From Flavobacteriaceae bacterium (GTDB lineage Bacteria > Bacteroidota > Bacteroidia > Flavobacteriales > Flavobacteriaceae), in the NCBI GenBank assembly GCA_016764435.1, contig JAESRX010000040.1:1-61133 (forward strand): a DNA stretch of 61,133 bases, read 5' to 3'. The position numbers were made by a program, and so were the translations under genes. Shown here in pieces: positions 8,259-17,601 of this stretch (position 1 is its first letter; the number at the start of each line of letters is the position of its first letter). Under the pieces are notes generated by a model. The model searched no databases. It was not told where the DNA came from and saw only the letters and a list, made by a program, of their open reading frames with translations.

Positions 8259-10016
8259 TTAAGTGTTTTTTAAGTTTAATTTAAGTGCTAATTCATCCAG
8301 CTGCTCCCCCGCTATTGCTGAAGGTGCATCGATCATCACATCTCTTCCACTATTATTTTTTGGGAAGGCAATAAAATCACGAATAGTTTCTTGTCCGCCT
8401 AAAATAGCGACTAATCTATCCAATCCGAAGGCTAATCCACCATGTGGAGGTGCTCCGTATGTGAATGCATTCATTAAAAATCCGAATTGCTCTTGTGCAT
8501 CTTCGGGAGTAAATCCTAAATGATCAAACATTAATGCTTGGGTATCCTTATCAAAAATTCGGATAGAACCTCCACCAATTTCGTTTCCATTTAATACCAA
8601 ATCATAAGCATTGGCTCTTACCTTTCCTGGATCTGTTTCCAATAAGTGCATGTCTTCAGGTTTTGGAGAGGTAAATGGATGGTGCATGGCGTGGAAGCGT
8701 TTGCTGTCCTCATCCCATTCTAATAATGGGAAATCTACCACCCATAAAGGGGCAAATTCTTTCGGATTACGCAATCCAAGTGTTGTAGCCATTTCCATAC
8801 GTAATGCGCTCATTTGGCTACGTACCTTATCGGTATCACCACACATAACTAAGATTAAATCTCCTGGTTTTGCGCCAGTAGCGTCTGCCCATTTTTGTAA
8901 ATCGTCTTGGTTAAAGAATTTATCTACGGAAGATTTAAAGGTACCATCGGCTAAGTATTTAGCAAAGATTAATCCACTTGCGCCTACTTGAGGTCTCTTT
9001 ACCCACTTAATTAATTTATCCGTTTGTTTTCTAGAGTATTCTGAACACCCAGGAACAGCAATTCCAATTACCATTTCTTGACTGTCAAATACACCGAAGT
9101 CTTTTCCTTGAGTAAGCTCATTTATTTCGGCAAACTCCATTCCAAAACGGATGTCTGGTTTGTCATTTCCATATTTTTTCATCGCTTCGGCATAGGTCAT
9201 TCTTGGGAATTCCTGTACGTCTACGTTTTTTAATTCTTTTAATAAATGACGGGTCATTCCTTCAAAAACACTTAAGATATCTTCTTGGTCTACAAAGGCC
9301 ATTTCACAGTCTATTTGTGTAAATTCTGGCTGTCTGTCCGCACGTAAATCTTCGTCTCTAAAACATTTAACAATCTGGAAATACTTATCCATTCCACCGA
9401 TCATTAACAATTGTTTAAAGGTTTGTGGTGATTGCGGTAAGGCGTAAAACTGACCTTGATTCATACGACTCGGTACTACAAAATCACGGGCTCCCTCTGG
9501 AGTAGATTTAATTAAATACGGAGTTTCTATTTCGATAAACTCTTGATCAGATAAGTATTTACGAACTTCCATCGCTACTTTATGACGGAAAATAAGATTT
9601 TCTTTTACAGGGTTTCTACGAATATCTAAATAACGATATTTCATACGAATGTCTTCTCCACCGTCCGTTTCGTCTTCAATGGTAAATGGAGGTGTTACAG
9701 AGGCGTTTAAAACCGTAATTTTAGTCGGTAAAATTTCGATGTCCCCCGTTGGGATCTTATTGTTTTTAGCCACACGTTCAATTACTTCACCAGTCACTTG
9801 AATTACAAATTCACGTCCTAAGTCTTTTGCTTGATCTATAATCGCCTTATCACAGCGATCTTCATCAATAATAATTTGAGTAATTCCGTAACGATCACGT
9901 AAATCTATCCAAATCATAAATCCTTTGTTACGTATTTTTTGTACCCAACCAGAAAGTACAACTTCTTGTCCTTTATGTGCTATTCGTAATTCTCCGTTCG
10001 TATGACTTCTGTACAT
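8259..10016 (-). CDS. aspS: Aspartyl-tRNA synthetase
   Basis: Charges tRNA-Asp with aspartate (class II synthetase). The 585-aa sequence has the N-terminal OB-fold anticodon-binding domain (about residues 1-105, including [24 protein letters not shown]), class II motif 2 in [20 protein letters not shown], a bacterial insertion domain (about 280-410), and motif 3 in [15 protein letters not shown]. The length is normal for bacterial AspRS. The ATG at 10016 is preceded by a -7 element TAAATTTG at 10041-10034. A candidate small RNA begins about 90 nt downstream of the stop on the same strand. Confidence 0.97.
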   Translation of the reverse strand: MYRSHTNGELRIAHKGQEVVLSGWVQKIRNKGFMIWIDLRDRYGITQIIIDEDRCDKAIIDQAKDLGREFVIQVTGEVIERVAKNNKIPTGDIEILPTKITVLNASVTPPFTIEDETDGGEDIRMKYRYLDIRRNPVKENLIFRHKVAMEVRKYLSDQEFIEIETPYLIKSTPEGARDFVVPSRMNQGQFYALPQSPQTFKQLLMIGGMDKYFQIVKCFRDEDLRADRQPEFTQIDCEMAFVDQEDILSVFEGMTRHLLKELKNVDVQEFPRMTYAEAMKKYGNDKPDIRFGMEFAEINELTQGKDFGVFDSQEMVIGIAVPGCSEYSRKQTDKLIKWVKRPQVGASGLIFAKYLADGTFKSSVDKFFNQDDLQKWADATGAKPGDLILVMCGDTDKVRSQMSALRMEMATTLGLRNPKEFAPLWVVDFPLLEWDEDSKRFHAMHHPFTSPKPEDMHLLETDPGKVRANAYDLVLNGNEIGGGSIRIFDKDTQALMFDHLGFTPEDAQEQFGFLMNAFTYGAPPHGGLAFGLDRLVAILGGQETIRDFIAFPKNNSGRDVMIDAPSAIAGEQLDELALKLNLKNT

Positions 10017-10033
10017 TTTGTTAAATTTTGTTG

Positions 10034-10041
10034 CAAATTTA
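10034..10041 (-). promoter_or_regulatory. -7 promoter element of aspS (TAAATTTG)
   Basis: On the minus strand the octamer TAAATTTG matches TAnnTTTG and ends 17 nt before the aspS ATG, giving a leader of about 10 nt. Confidence 0.55.
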
Positions 10042-10180
10042 AGGAAATCCTATGGTTCTGTGCTTTTTTTTTAAGGGAATGTCACCCTTATATAATAGGA
10101 TTGTCTAGATGGGACTGTTCAAGGGTATGTTTGAATGCTTAAAACAAATAAATACGGGTTTATTTAAGTTGATAAATGTG

Positions 10181-10188
10181 TATCTTTG
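10181..10188 (+). promoter_or_regulatory. -7 promoter element of tatA (TATCTTTG)
   Basis: The octamer TATCTTTG matches TAnnTTTG exactly and ends 19 nt before the tatA ATG. The -33 region (GGGTTTATTT) is a weak match. Confidence 0.65.
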
Positions 10189-10207
10189 TAGCCTAAATAG
10201 TTAATAC

Positions 10208-10483
10208 ATGTTTTTATTTATCAGTGGAGCGGAGATTTTTGTAGTGATAGTACTTGCTGTAATGCTTTTTGGTGCGGATAAAGTGCCAGAAATAGCGCGT
10301 GGTTTAGGAAAGGGAATGCGTCAAGTTAAAGATGCGACCAACGATATTAAAAGAGAAATTACCTCGAGTGCAAAAGATGCAAATTTAGATTTAGATGCGG
10401 TGTCGGATATTAAAAAACAAGTAAATAAGGTACGCGAAGATTTTGATGATTTTACCGGGCCTATCAAACGTACTTTTAAATAA
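10208..10483 (+). CDS. tatA: Twin-arginine translocase subunit TatA/TatB
   Basis: Pore-forming component of the Tat system, which exports folded proteins across the inner membrane. The 91-aa protein has one N-terminal membrane helix (AEIFVVIVLAVMLF), the hinge FGADKVPEIARGLGKGMRQ and an amphipathic, charged helix followed by a polar tail, all typical of TatA/TatB/E. TatA and TatB cannot be told apart with certainty from this sequence; the short length favours TatA. tatC is not in the window. Its own -7 promoter element lies just upstream, and the phosphatase gene begins 5 nt after its stop. Confidence 0.9.
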   Translation: MFLFISGAEIFVVIVLAVMLFGADKVPEIARGLGKGMRQVKDATNDIKREITSSAKDANLDLDAVSDIKKQVNKVREDFDDFTGPIKRTFK

Positions 10484-10488
10484 TCTTT

Positions 10489-11040
10489 TTGCTAGAGAAA
10501 CTGATTCGTCTCGATACTGAATTACTTATTTTTCTCCATAATTTGGGGAATAGATGCTGGGATGGTTTTTGGCTATTTGTAACCGAACCCATGTCTTGGT
10601 CTCCCTTATTACTTTTACTGACCGTACTTTTTATCAAAATATTCAATCGTAGAAAAGCGCTTTTTATACTGCTTACTATCGGATTTGGTGCTTTTTCGAT
10701 ACTTCATCTAGTGAACTTCATTAAAAACACAGTGGAACGATTGCGTCCTGTTAATGACCGTCTGATAAACTATCATCTACGAATTTTAAGCAGTCCTAGT
10801 GATTTTAGTTTTCTTTCTGGACATGCAGCGGTCTCTTGTTTTGTTGGCTTATTTGTGTATTTATTGTGTAGAAAACAGGTGAAATATGCGTGGTTAATTT
10901 TCTTGTTTCCTACTGTTTTTTCTTATAGTAGGTTATATCTAGCGGTGCATTATCCTAGTGATATTTTTACAGGGGCCATCTTAGGAGGAGGAGTAGCGGT
11001 ATTGTTTTATAAAATATCGAAACGTTTTTTGTTTGTGTAA
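10489..11040 (+). CDS. PAP2-family membrane phosphatase
   Basis: A 183-aa membrane protein with five or six hydrophobic segments and the three PAP2 phosphatase motifs: KNTVERLRP, SGHAA (with the first catalytic His) and SRLYLAVHYPSDI (second His and Asp). Such enzymes dephosphorylate lipid phosphates such as undecaprenyl pyrophosphate or phosphatidic acid at the outer face of the inner membrane. The start is TTG at 10489: no ATG occurs before the conserved N-terminal sequence LEKLIRLDTELLIFL, and an in-frame stop lies at 10477. The gene begins 5 nt after tatA and is probably co-transcribed with it. The substrate is not determinable here. Confidence 0.88.
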   Translation: MLEKLIRLDTELLIFLHNLGNRCWDGFWLFVTEPMSWSPLLLLLTVLFIKIFNRRKALFILLTIGFGAFSILHLVNFIKNTVERLRPVNDRLINYHLRILSSPSDFSFLSGHAAVSCFVGLFVYLLCRKQVKYAWLIFLFPTVFSYSRLYLAVHYPSDIFTGAILGGGVAVLFYKISKRFLFV

Positions 11041-11198
11041 GACGACAAGACGATCCCCCTATTTTTAAATGAAATATTTTAGCTCTGATACCTTCAAAAT
11101 CGAAGGGGAGTATTTCTTAAGTAAATAATTTTAAGGGGACGAGAAGCAAGTGGATTGAATAGTGCTAAGTCTGGAAGAATCCCAGCTATTTACATCGG

Positions 11199-11894
11199 TT
11201 ATTTCGAAAGGTTATTGCTATAAAAGGCTACTTTCTCTATCATAGTATCTAGACTCAATTCGTATTTAGGTAAAAATCCTTTTAAAATTAGAACCACCCC
11301 GAAAATCACCAATATGATACCCATAGTTCGCTGTATTTTATTGATTACTTGTGGAGTTAAACGCTTTTTAAGTTGTTTTGCTAAAAATATTTTCCCTAAG
11401 TCTGTGATGAAATAACTGAATAGAATTACCCCGAAATAATTAAATATTTTTCCAGAATTCATGTCTAATTCTGGACCTATTACCAAAATCATCCCTAACC
11501 AAAAAGCCAATACACCAATATTGATAAAGTTGAGTAAAAACCCTTTTAAAATTAATCCGAAATAATTTGATTTTTCAGGAACTTCTACAGCCTTACTTTC
11601 GTTCGACTTTTCCTTTTTTGAAAAGTAAGTAATCAGTCCGTATACCACTAATATAAATCCTCCAATAAAGAATAAACGAGGGTCATCTTTTATTTTTTCT
11701 AAGAGAGTTCTACTTCCGTAATAAGCAATTAAGATAAAGGAAATATCACCTAAAACAACGCCTAGGTCAAAAGAAATAGCAGCTCTAGCACCTTTTAAAA
11801 TACTGGTTTGGATTAATGTGAAAAACACGGGGCCAATCATAAATGAAAGGAAAAACCCAATAAAAACCGCATCTTTTATTTCAAGTAAACTCAT
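11199..11894 (-). CDS. LysE-family translocator
   Basis: A 231-aa inner-membrane protein with about six hydrophobic helices. The N-terminal part, with FFLSFMIGPVFFTLIQTSILKG and GVVLGDISFILIAYYGS, is the LysE/RhtB exporter signature; these proteins export amino acids or related small molecules. A central charged loop (KKEKSNESKAVEVPEK) separates the two halves. It is monocistronic and transcribed divergently from the PadR gene, from which it is separated by about 180 bp; the palindromes there lie nearer the PadR start. The exported compound is unknown. Confidence 0.85.
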   Translation of the reverse strand: MSLLEIKDAVFIGFFLSFMIGPVFFTLIQTSILKGARAAISFDLGVVLGDISFILIAYYGSRTLLEKIKDDPRLFFIGGFILVVYGLITYFSKKEKSNESKAVEVPEKSNYFGLILKGFLLNFINIGVLAFWLGMILVIGPELDMNSGKIFNYFGVILFSYFITDLGKIFLAKQLKKRLTPQVINKIQRTMGIILVIFGVVLILKGFLPKYELSLDTMIEKVAFYSNNLSK

Positions 11895-12009
11895 AGTGTT
11901 TTTTTGTGATGGTGAAAGTAATGCTTTTCCTTCACATAAGGGCTTTGGAGGGTTTTAATCTCCGTTTGTTGCTATTAAACAAGGGGTTGAGAAGGGATGT
12001 TTTATAAAA

Positions 12010-12053
12010 ATATATACCTAAGAACATTATGCATAAGAAAATTATGTATATAT
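12010..12053. repeat. Nested palindromes in the padR promoter region
   Basis: ATATATAC (12010-12017) and GTATATAT (12046-12053) form an outer inverted repeat centred on 12031.5. Inside it lies the 10-bp perfect palindrome TTATGCATAA (12028-12037). ATTATG also occurs twice as a direct repeat. This cluster probably serves regulator binding. Confidence 0.45.
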
Positions 12054-12059
12054 TTACAT
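12044..12059. promoter_or_regulatory. Candidate PadR operator (ATGT-N8-ACAT)
   Basis: ATGT at 12044-12047 and ACAT at 12056-12059 are separated by exactly 8 nt, which is the operator layout known for PadR-family repressors. It ends 18 nt before the start codon of the padR-like gene, so autorepression of the whole operon is the simplest reading. Confidence 0.6.
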
Positions 12060-12077
12060 TGTTAAAGACGATGAATC

Positions 12078-12410
12078 ATGGGAAATCAAAAATTATATAA
12101 AGGCTCTTTGCAAACAATCATTTTAAAACTATTGTCGGAAAATGAGAAGATGTATGGCTATGAAATAACGCAAAAAGTAAAGGCCTTAACCAGGGGGGAA
12201 TTAAAAATTACCGAGGGTGCGTTGTATCCAGCCTTGCATAAATTGGAAGCGGAAGGACTATTAGATGTGGAGGTAGCAAAAGTAGATAATAGGTTGCGTA
12301 AATATTATAAACTTACGGAAAGTGGGACGAAGGAAACGGTGAATCGGCTAGCGCAGTTAGAAGAGTTTATCCAAACCATGCAACACTTAATACATCCAAA
12401 ACTTGCTTAA
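12078..12410 (+). CDS. PadR-family transcriptional regulator
   Basis: A 110-aa winged-helix regulator. The sequence GSLQTIILKLLSENEKMYGY, then EITQKVKALTRGELKITEGA and LYPALHKLEAEGLL, is the classic PadR N-terminal DNA-binding domain, followed by a short dimerisation helix (ETVNRLAQLEEFIQTMQHL). It is the first gene of a seven-gene operon with four related membrane proteins and an ABC transporter, and an ATGT-N8-ACAT site sits just upstream. In other bacteria short PadR proteins are often next to HAAS-domain membrane proteins, the same arrangement as here. The inducing signal is unknown. Confidence 0.93.
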   Translation: MGNQKLYKGSLQTIILKLLSENEKMYGYEITQKVKALTRGELKITEGALYPALHKLEAEGLLDVEVAKVDNRLRKYYKLTESGTKETVNRLAQLEEFIQTMQHLIHPKLA

Positions 12411-12419
12411 TTTTTTGCT

Positions 12420-13085
12420 ATGAAAGAACTAAAATTTACAACGAAGGAGATAGTACAAGTAGAAAAATATCTAAATAAAAAGGAATTGTACTATGTGGAT
12501 TTAAGATACGAGATATTGGATCATATGCTCCTTGACATTGAACATCAAATGATGGACGAAAAGATATCTTTTGACGATGCTTTTAAAAATACTCGTAATA
12601 AATGGGGTAAACAATTGTGTAATTCAAGTTCCTTCTGGATAGGAGTTATATTTAGTGGTCCGAAAATCTTCATTGACAAATGCGCAAAATTGCAAAAACG
12701 TTTTTTTCTAATGAATGTTGTGACATCCCTTTTGGTAATGAGTTTTATGCTGTTGTTTACGCCAGTTTTGGAAATGGAATTAATGCGTATTATTTTTTAC
12801 CCAATGACTCTTTTTTGTATTGGGAGTCTTTTATATTGGGGGTATAAAATGATAAAAACTAAGATTAAATCATCTTTTGCTTACCTTTTTTATAGACAGG
12901 TTATACCAGGGGTTTTTATCATTTTATTGTTTTTGTTACAGTTTATAAATTCCAGTGTAATGACGTTAGATTATTCAAGTTTTTACTACCTAGTGTTGCT
13001 TTTTAATTTATTTTATCAAGGTTTTTATTTGTTTAAAAATCATCAAAAAGAAGTGTCTCAATATCATAAATATAAGAGGCTATGA
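12420..13085 (+). CDS. HAAS-like membrane protein, paralogue 1 of 4
   Basis: A 221-aa protein with a cytoplasmic, helical N-terminal domain of about 65 residues (MKELKFTTKEIVQVEKYL, then YYVDLRYEILDHMLLDIE) followed by about four membrane helices (roughly residues 92-210). The core D-[IVL]-[RQ]-x-E-[IL]-[LV]-D-H motif occurs in all four tandem genes. The domain position next to a PadR gene and its predicted fold suggest the HTH-associated alpha-helical signalling (HAAS) domain; this is inference, not an alignment. It starts 9 nt after padR and overlaps the next gene by 4 nt. A likely role is modulating PadR or the ABC transporter at the membrane. Confidence 0.75.
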   Translation: MKELKFTTKEIVQVEKYLNKKELYYVDLRYEILDHMLLDIEHQMMDEKISFDDAFKNTRNKWGKQLCNSSSFWIGVIFSGPKIFIDKCAKLQKRFFLMNVVTSLLVMSFMLLFTPVLEMELMRIIFYPMTLFCIGSLLYWGYKMIKTKIKSSFAYLFYRQVIPGVFIILLFLLQFINSSVMTLDYSSFYYLVLLFNLFYQGFYLFKNHQKEVSQYHKYKRL

Positions 13086-13765
13086 AAGAACTAAAATTTA
13101 CCACCGAGGAATTGGAACAAGTAGAACGGTATTTAAATATAAAAGGACTTGTTTTTGTAGATATAAGATTTGAAATTCTTGATCATTTATTGTTGGATAT
13201 TGAAGGTGAGATGAAGTCTAATAACTTGTTATTTGATATTGCTTTCGAAAAGGTTTGTCAAAAATGGAAAGAAAGTATGAAGCCTACAAATAGAGATTGG
13301 TTAGGGAATGGAGATCCTGTTTCTAGAATTGTAATGGATAAAAGTGTTCAGATATTGAAAAAATCCTATCTAAAATTATTCTTGATGATTTTATTTTCTA
13401 TAGGCATCGGATTGACCTTCCAAGATGTTTTAAATTCCTTTTTTATGGAGAATGGTTTGCTAATAAAAAAGACGCTAAAGGGTTTTGTAGGAGGAGCTAT
13501 GTTTTTAGGGATCTATTGGGTTTATCAGACGAATAAAAGTGACTTAAAAACAACCTTTAGTGTTATATTTAGTAAGGTTTTTATGCTAGTTACTTCATTT
13601 TTTGTTTGGATTACTTTGACTGATTTTTTCAGGGATTCACATGGATTTAGTTTTTTAAAACTAGCTGTATTTTCTTTTGGGATACATTCTTGTGTCTTTC
13701 TTTTTACTCTCTGGTACCAACACAATAAGCAAGTTTCAATGTATAAAATACAGCGATGCAACTAA
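13082..13765 (+). CDS. HAAS-like membrane protein, paralogue 2 of 4
   Basis: A 227-aa paralogue of the preceding protein. The N-terminal 60 residues are very similar (MKELKFTTEELEQVERYL, FVDIRFEILDHLLLDIEGEM), while the membrane part (about four helices from residue 95) has diverged. The ATG overlaps the stop of paralogue 1 (ATGA), and its own stop overlaps the start of paralogue 3 by 10 nt, so translation is probably coupled. The strong N-terminal conservation with divergent membrane segments suggests a common cytoplasmic partner and different membrane inputs. Confidence 0.75.
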   Translation: MKELKFTTEELEQVERYLNIKGLVFVDIRFEILDHLLLDIEGEMKSNNLLFDIAFEKVCQKWKESMKPTNRDWLGNGDPVSRIVMDKSVQILKKSYLKLFLMILFSIGIGLTFQDVLNSFFMENGLLIKKTLKGFVGGAMFLGIYWVYQTNKSDLKTTFSVIFSKVFMLVTSFFVWITLTDFFRDSHGFSFLKLAVFSFGIHSCVFLFTLWYQHNKQVSMYKIQRCN

Positions 13766-14493
13766 CAAAAAAACAAGTAACCTACATAGACGATTACCTA
13801 AAACACCACCAGGTGAAATATTGGGACATTCGCATCGAGTTATTGGATCATATAGTTACTAAAACAGAAGTGTTGATGGCTGAGGGATTGTCTTTTGACA
13901 AGGCTTTGGAGGAAGTACATGTTGGTTTTGGGAACAGGTTAAAGTTGCTTCGTAATACGGGAGTGGAATATAGTGTTTTTACAAATGGTGATGGCTATAA
14001 GGCTTTTGTGAAAATAAAAATGAAAGAGATAAATAGAAAGTATAAAAGACTTGTTTGGAAAGAATTTAAAATAGTTTTTTCTTCACTTCCAGCTGTTTTT
14101 GTTCTTGTTATTTGTGCGAGTGTTTTTTATTTTTTAGCTACAATATTACCGGATAAGATCTATAGACAAAATTTGATTTTAGTATTCTATCTTGTCCCTT
14201 TTTTACAATTACTTTATGTAGGAATACTTCAGTTTTTAAAATTTAAGTTTGTTAAAACCATTAATTTAAATACTGCTATGTTTTATGTAGGGACTGGTAA
14301 TATGGTTCTTTTAAATTTTATTCTTATGTTTAAACCCGATGGAAGTGATTGTTTTCTTAATAATATGCAATTTAATATAGGGCTTCTTGTGATAGGAATC
14401 TCTACAATGACTTTATCATTTTGTGGATTTAGAGTCTATAAAAACTCCTTAATATATTACACAGAGCTCCACCAAAAACTGCAACAGCTATGA
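13756..14493 (+). CDS. HAAS-like membrane protein, paralogue 3 of 4
   Basis: A 245-aa paralogue. The N-terminal domain is recognisable (MQLTKKQVTYIDDYLKHHQ, YWDIRIELLDHIVTKTEVLM, SFDKALEEVHVGFG) and is followed by a basic linker (KIKMKEINRKYKRLVWKEFK) and about four membrane helices. It overlaps the gene before it by 10 nt and the gene after it by 4 nt. It is more diverged from paralogues 1 and 2 than those are from each other. Confidence 0.75.
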   Translation: MQLTKKQVTYIDDYLKHHQVKYWDIRIELLDHIVTKTEVLMAEGLSFDKALEEVHVGFGNRLKLLRNTGVEYSVFTNGDGYKAFVKIKMKEINRKYKRLVWKEFKIVFSSLPAVFVLVICASVFYFLATILPDKIYRQNLILVFYLVPFLQLLYVGILQFLKFKFVKTINLNTAMFYVGTGNMVLLNFILMFKPDGSDCFLNNMQFNIGLLVIGISTMTLSFCGFRVYKNSLIYYTELHQKLQQL

Positions 14494-15206
14494 TCTCAAA
14501 AAAAATAACAGCAACACAAATAGCATCACTCTACAAATTCACTAGAAAACATTTTGTAGAGCATTATGATGTACAAACAGAGTTAGTAGACCATTTAGCC
14601 AATGATATTGAGCAAATATGGCAGGAACAACCCAGTTTATCGTTTGATGATGCTAAGGATATTTCCTTTAAAAAGTTTGGAGTATTTGGGTTTATGGATG
14701 TCTTGGAATCAAAAGTTAAGGCTATGAATAAAAAGTATTGGAAATTGATACATAGGTTTATGAAGGAGTTTTTCCAATGGCCACAGGCATTTTATACCTT
14801 GTGTTTATTCCTAATTATAAATGTTGTCTTATCTCAAGAAGGATATCTAGAGAACTCTTTAATAATAATTTTCGGATTGGTAATTATAGCCATGTTTGTT
14901 CAATTATTTAGGCTAAGAAGTATTTTAAAAAAACGGTTAAAACTTAGCGATAAAAAATGGCTTTTGGAAGAGATGGTTTTAAATACAGGAGGCATCGCTG
15001 GATTTAGTTATATGCCATTCCAATTTATTATTCAGTTTATCATTCAGTTTCCTGAAGATGGATCCATTAGTGTAATAGCTACATTGCTCTTGAGTTTATT
15101 TTTAACAGGTTATATATTATTGCTATATATAGTAGCCTTTGTAATCCCTTCTAAAATGACCGAACTTTTAGAGGAACAATACCCAGAATATAAAATGATA
15201 GGCTAA
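14490..15206 (+). CDS. HAAS-like membrane protein, paralogue 4 of 4
   Basis: A 238-aa paralogue, the most diverged of the array. Its N-terminal domain keeps the pattern (IASLYKFTRKHFVEHYDVQ, TELVDHLANDIE, LSFDDAKDISFKKFG), then a linker (KVKAMNKKYWKLIHRFMKEF) resembling that of paralogue 3, then about four membrane helices. Paralogues 3 and 4 share the linker pattern K-x-x-x-N-[RK]-K-Y, which suggests two successive duplications. It overlaps paralogue 3 by 4 nt and is 59 nt upstream of the transporter genes. Confidence 0.72.
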   Translation: MISKKITATQIASLYKFTRKHFVEHYDVQTELVDHLANDIEQIWQEQPSLSFDDAKDISFKKFGVFGFMDVLESKVKAMNKKYWKLIHRFMKEFFQWPQAFYTLCLFLIINVVLSQEGYLENSLIIIFGLVIIAMFVQLFRLRSILKKRLKLSDKKWLLEEMVLNTGGIAGFSYMPFQFIIQFIIQFPEDGSISVIATLLLSLFLTGYILLLYIVAFVIPSKMTELLEEQYPEYKMIG

Positions 15207-15265
15207 TGATGTAACATTTTTACATGATTGATTACTAATACCATATAAAGTTTAAAATTTATTCT

Positions 15266-16744
15266 ATGATTGCACGTTTTATGAAGTTGGAATGGAAGCA
15301 GTTTTTTCGTTCTTCTTATTGGCAAAAAAGCATCGCTATTAATATACTGATGGTGTTTTTAGGCTTGTATTTTATCATTATGTTTTTAGGTTTGGGGCTT
15401 GCATTATTTCCAATGCTTGAAAAATATTTTCCAGACACAGATCCATTTGTACAGGTTAATAATTTTGTTTTTTATTGGTTGTTGGGCGATTTAATGATGC
15501 GTTTCTTCTTGCAAAAACTCCCTGTAATGGATGTGAAACCACTATTAGTATTGCCTCTTAAAAAGAGTAAAATTGTACATTATGTATTGAATAAATCGGC
15601 AAGCTCCTTTTTTAACCTCTTGCCATTATTTGCTATTATTCCTTTCTCTTTGGTTCTTTTATCTAAAGATTACCCAATGGCAGCAGTAACGGTTTGGGCA
15701 TTTTCCATGCTCGTGTTTACCTTTATTATCAATTTTTTAAATTTCATCATTGAAAGTAAATCATCAGAAACGGAATTTTCACTGCTACCTATCCTACTAT
15801 TGGTGTCTAGTTTGTTAGCCTTGAATCAATTTAATATCATTTCCTTCTCAAGTATGGTGGCTGTGAGTATTAATTATTTAGTAGCATCACCATGGGGAGT
15901 AATTGCACCTATTCTTATATTATTTGCTGTGTACTGGGTCAATTTTAAAATGCTAATAGGCAAATTATATATTGATGGAAGTTTAAAAAAAGGAACGAAA
16001 TCAGTTGCTACAAACGAACTGACATGGACGCGAAAGCTAGGAGCTATTGCCCCATTTTTACAATTAGATTTAAAATTAATATGGCGTAATAAACGGCCTC
16101 GTTCTACTATTTTAATGTTAGTAATGAGTTTGTTTTATGGTTTAATTTTCTATCCAAACCCTACCTATCAAGAGATGCCTGGAATGCTTGTTTTTGTAGG
16201 GATATTTATCACAGGAATCTTTATGATTAATTTTGGACAGTTTATTCCTGCTTGGGACAGTAGTTATTATAACATGTTAATGAGCCAGAATATTAAATAC
16301 AAAACCTATTTAGATTCTAAGTATAAGTTAATGATGGCCAGTGCGGTATTACTATTTGTTCTCAGTATGCCTTATGTGTATTTTGGATGGGATATATTAT
16401 TGATTCACTTTGCAGCGATGGTGTATAACATCGGTGTGAATACCCATGTATTACTGTATGGAGGCTCCTTTAATCGTAAACAAATAGCATTGGATAAAAG
16501 TGCAGCATTTAATTACCAAGGAACGGGAGCTGTACAATGGATTATCGGATTTCCTTTAATGGCATTGCCAATTCTTTTGTTTTATATTTCATATAAGTTG
16601 ATTAATTACGAAGCAGGAATCGCAACACTCATTATACTAGGTGTTTTAGGAATGGTTTTTCATCGTAAATTAATGAAATTCATCGTTCAACGTTATAAAA
16701 AAAATAAATACGCTATGATTGCGGCATTCAGTCAATCTAACTAA
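15266..16744 (+). CDS. ABC transporter permease, DUF5687 family
   Basis: A 492-aa protein with about twelve hydrophobic helices and the family N-terminus MIARFMKLEWKQFFRSSYWQ, which I recognise as the Bacteroidota DUF5687 family. These are ABC-2-like permeases. The ATPase gene follows 12 nt downstream, so the two form one transporter in the inner membrane. The substrate is unknown; similar PadR-regulated ABC-2 exporters in other bacteria handle peptides, antibiotics or lipids. There are two similar halves (a conserved LxWRNKRPRS stretch begins the second), consistent with a fused pair of six-helix units. Confidence 0.83.
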   Translation: MIARFMKLEWKQFFRSSYWQKSIAINILMVFLGLYFIIMFLGLGLALFPMLEKYFPDTDPFVQVNNFVFYWLLGDLMMRFFLQKLPVMDVKPLLVLPLKKSKIVHYVLNKSASSFFNLLPLFAIIPFSLVLLSKDYPMAAVTVWAFSMLVFTFIINFLNFIIESKSSETEFSLLPILLLVSSLLALNQFNIISFSSMVAVSINYLVASPWGVIAPILILFAVYWVNFKMLIGKLYIDGSLKKGTKSVATNELTWTRKLGAIAPFLQLDLKLIWRNKRPRSTILMLVMSLFYGLIFYPNPTYQEMPGMLVFVGIFITGIFMINFGQFIPAWDSSYYNMLMSQNIKYKTYLDSKYKLMMASAVLLFVLSMPYVYFGWDILLIHFAAMVYNIGVNTHVLLYGGSFNRKQIALDKSAAFNYQGTGAVQWIIGFPLMALPILLFYISYKLINYEAGIATLIILGVLGMVFHRKLMKFIVQRYKKNKYAMIAAFSQSN

Positions 16745-16756
16745 TAAAAAAAGCAC

Positions 16757-17452
16757 ATGATTAAAGCAATTAATATTTCGAAAAAATACGCTGGAAACAC
16801 CGTGTTATCTATAGAGAATTTGGAAATTCCTAAAGGGCAATGTTTTGGACTTGTAGGAAATAATGGTGCGGGTAAAACTACCTTTTTTAACCTGTTGTTA
16901 GATTTGATACAGCCAAGTACCGGACAGATCATTTTAAATGAAATTCAGGTAGATAAGAGTGAAGAATGGAAATCATTTACGGGTTCTTTTATAGACGAAT
17001 CTTTTTTAATAGGTTATTTAACACCGGAAGAATATTTTTACTTTGTAGGAGAATTACGCGGGATGAATAAAGCAGATATTGACGCTTTTTTAGTACAGTT
17101 TACAGATATTTTTAATGCCGAGATTTTAGGCGCTAAAAAATACCTCCGAGATTTGTCTAAGGGGAATCAGAAAAAAGTGGGGATTATAGCCGCATTTATT
17201 GGGAACCCTGAAGTGATTGTGTTGGATGAACCTTTTGCGAGCTTAGACCCAACGACTCAAATTAGATTAAAACAGCTTCTAAAAAGTGTAGTAGATAAGC
17301 AGAGAGTAACCTTGTTAATTTCAAGTCATGATTTAGGGCATGTAACAGAAGTATGTGATAGAATTGTGGTTTTAGAAAAAGGAAAAATAGTAAAAGATTT
17401 GTCTACATCTACGGAGACGTTGCAAGAATTGGAATCGTATTTTACGGTATAA
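16757..17452 (+). CDS. ABC transporter ATP-binding protein
   Basis: A 231-aa ATPase partner of the DUF5687 permease. Motifs in order are Walker A GNNGAGKTT (about residues 35-43), ABC signature in RDLSKGNQKKVG, Walker B EVIVLDEPFASLDP and the switch His in LISSHDLGHV. The signature reads LSKGN rather than LSGGQ, a common variant in the CcmA/export subgroup. The gene is the last of the PadR operon, and a terminator hairpin lies about 120 nt downstream. No substrate-binding protein is present, which favours export. Confidence 0.92.
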   Translation: MIKAINISKKYAGNTVLSIENLEIPKGQCFGLVGNNGAGKTTFFNLLLDLIQPSTGQIILNEIQVDKSEEWKSFTGSFIDESFLIGYLTPEEYFYFVGELRGMNKADIDAFLVQFTDIFNAEILGAKKYLRDLSKGNQKKVGIIAAFIGNPEVIVLDEPFASLDPTTQIRLKQLLKSVVDKQRVTLLISSHDLGHVTEVCDRIVVLEKGKIVKDLSTSTETLQELESYFTV

Positions 17453-17570
17453 GGACTTAGGAAAAAGAGGAGGTGAAGACAGGATTCATAAAGGGTGTAG
17501 TTCTTTACGCAAGCCTTTTTCAGTTGTTTTTCCTTGAAATAAGTAAGATGACCAATGTATAAAGCATAAA

Positions 17571-17601
17571 AAAAAAGAGACCTGCCCCAGGCCTCTTTTT
17601 T
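17571..17601. terminator. Bidirectional terminator between ABC operon and minus-strand transcript
   Basis: An A-run, GAG-CCT/AGG-CTC paired arms with a GCCCC loop, and a T-run form a hairpin with T-rich tails in both directions. It can end the PadR/ABC operon on the plus strand and the candidate small RNA on the minus strand. Confidence 0.8.
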
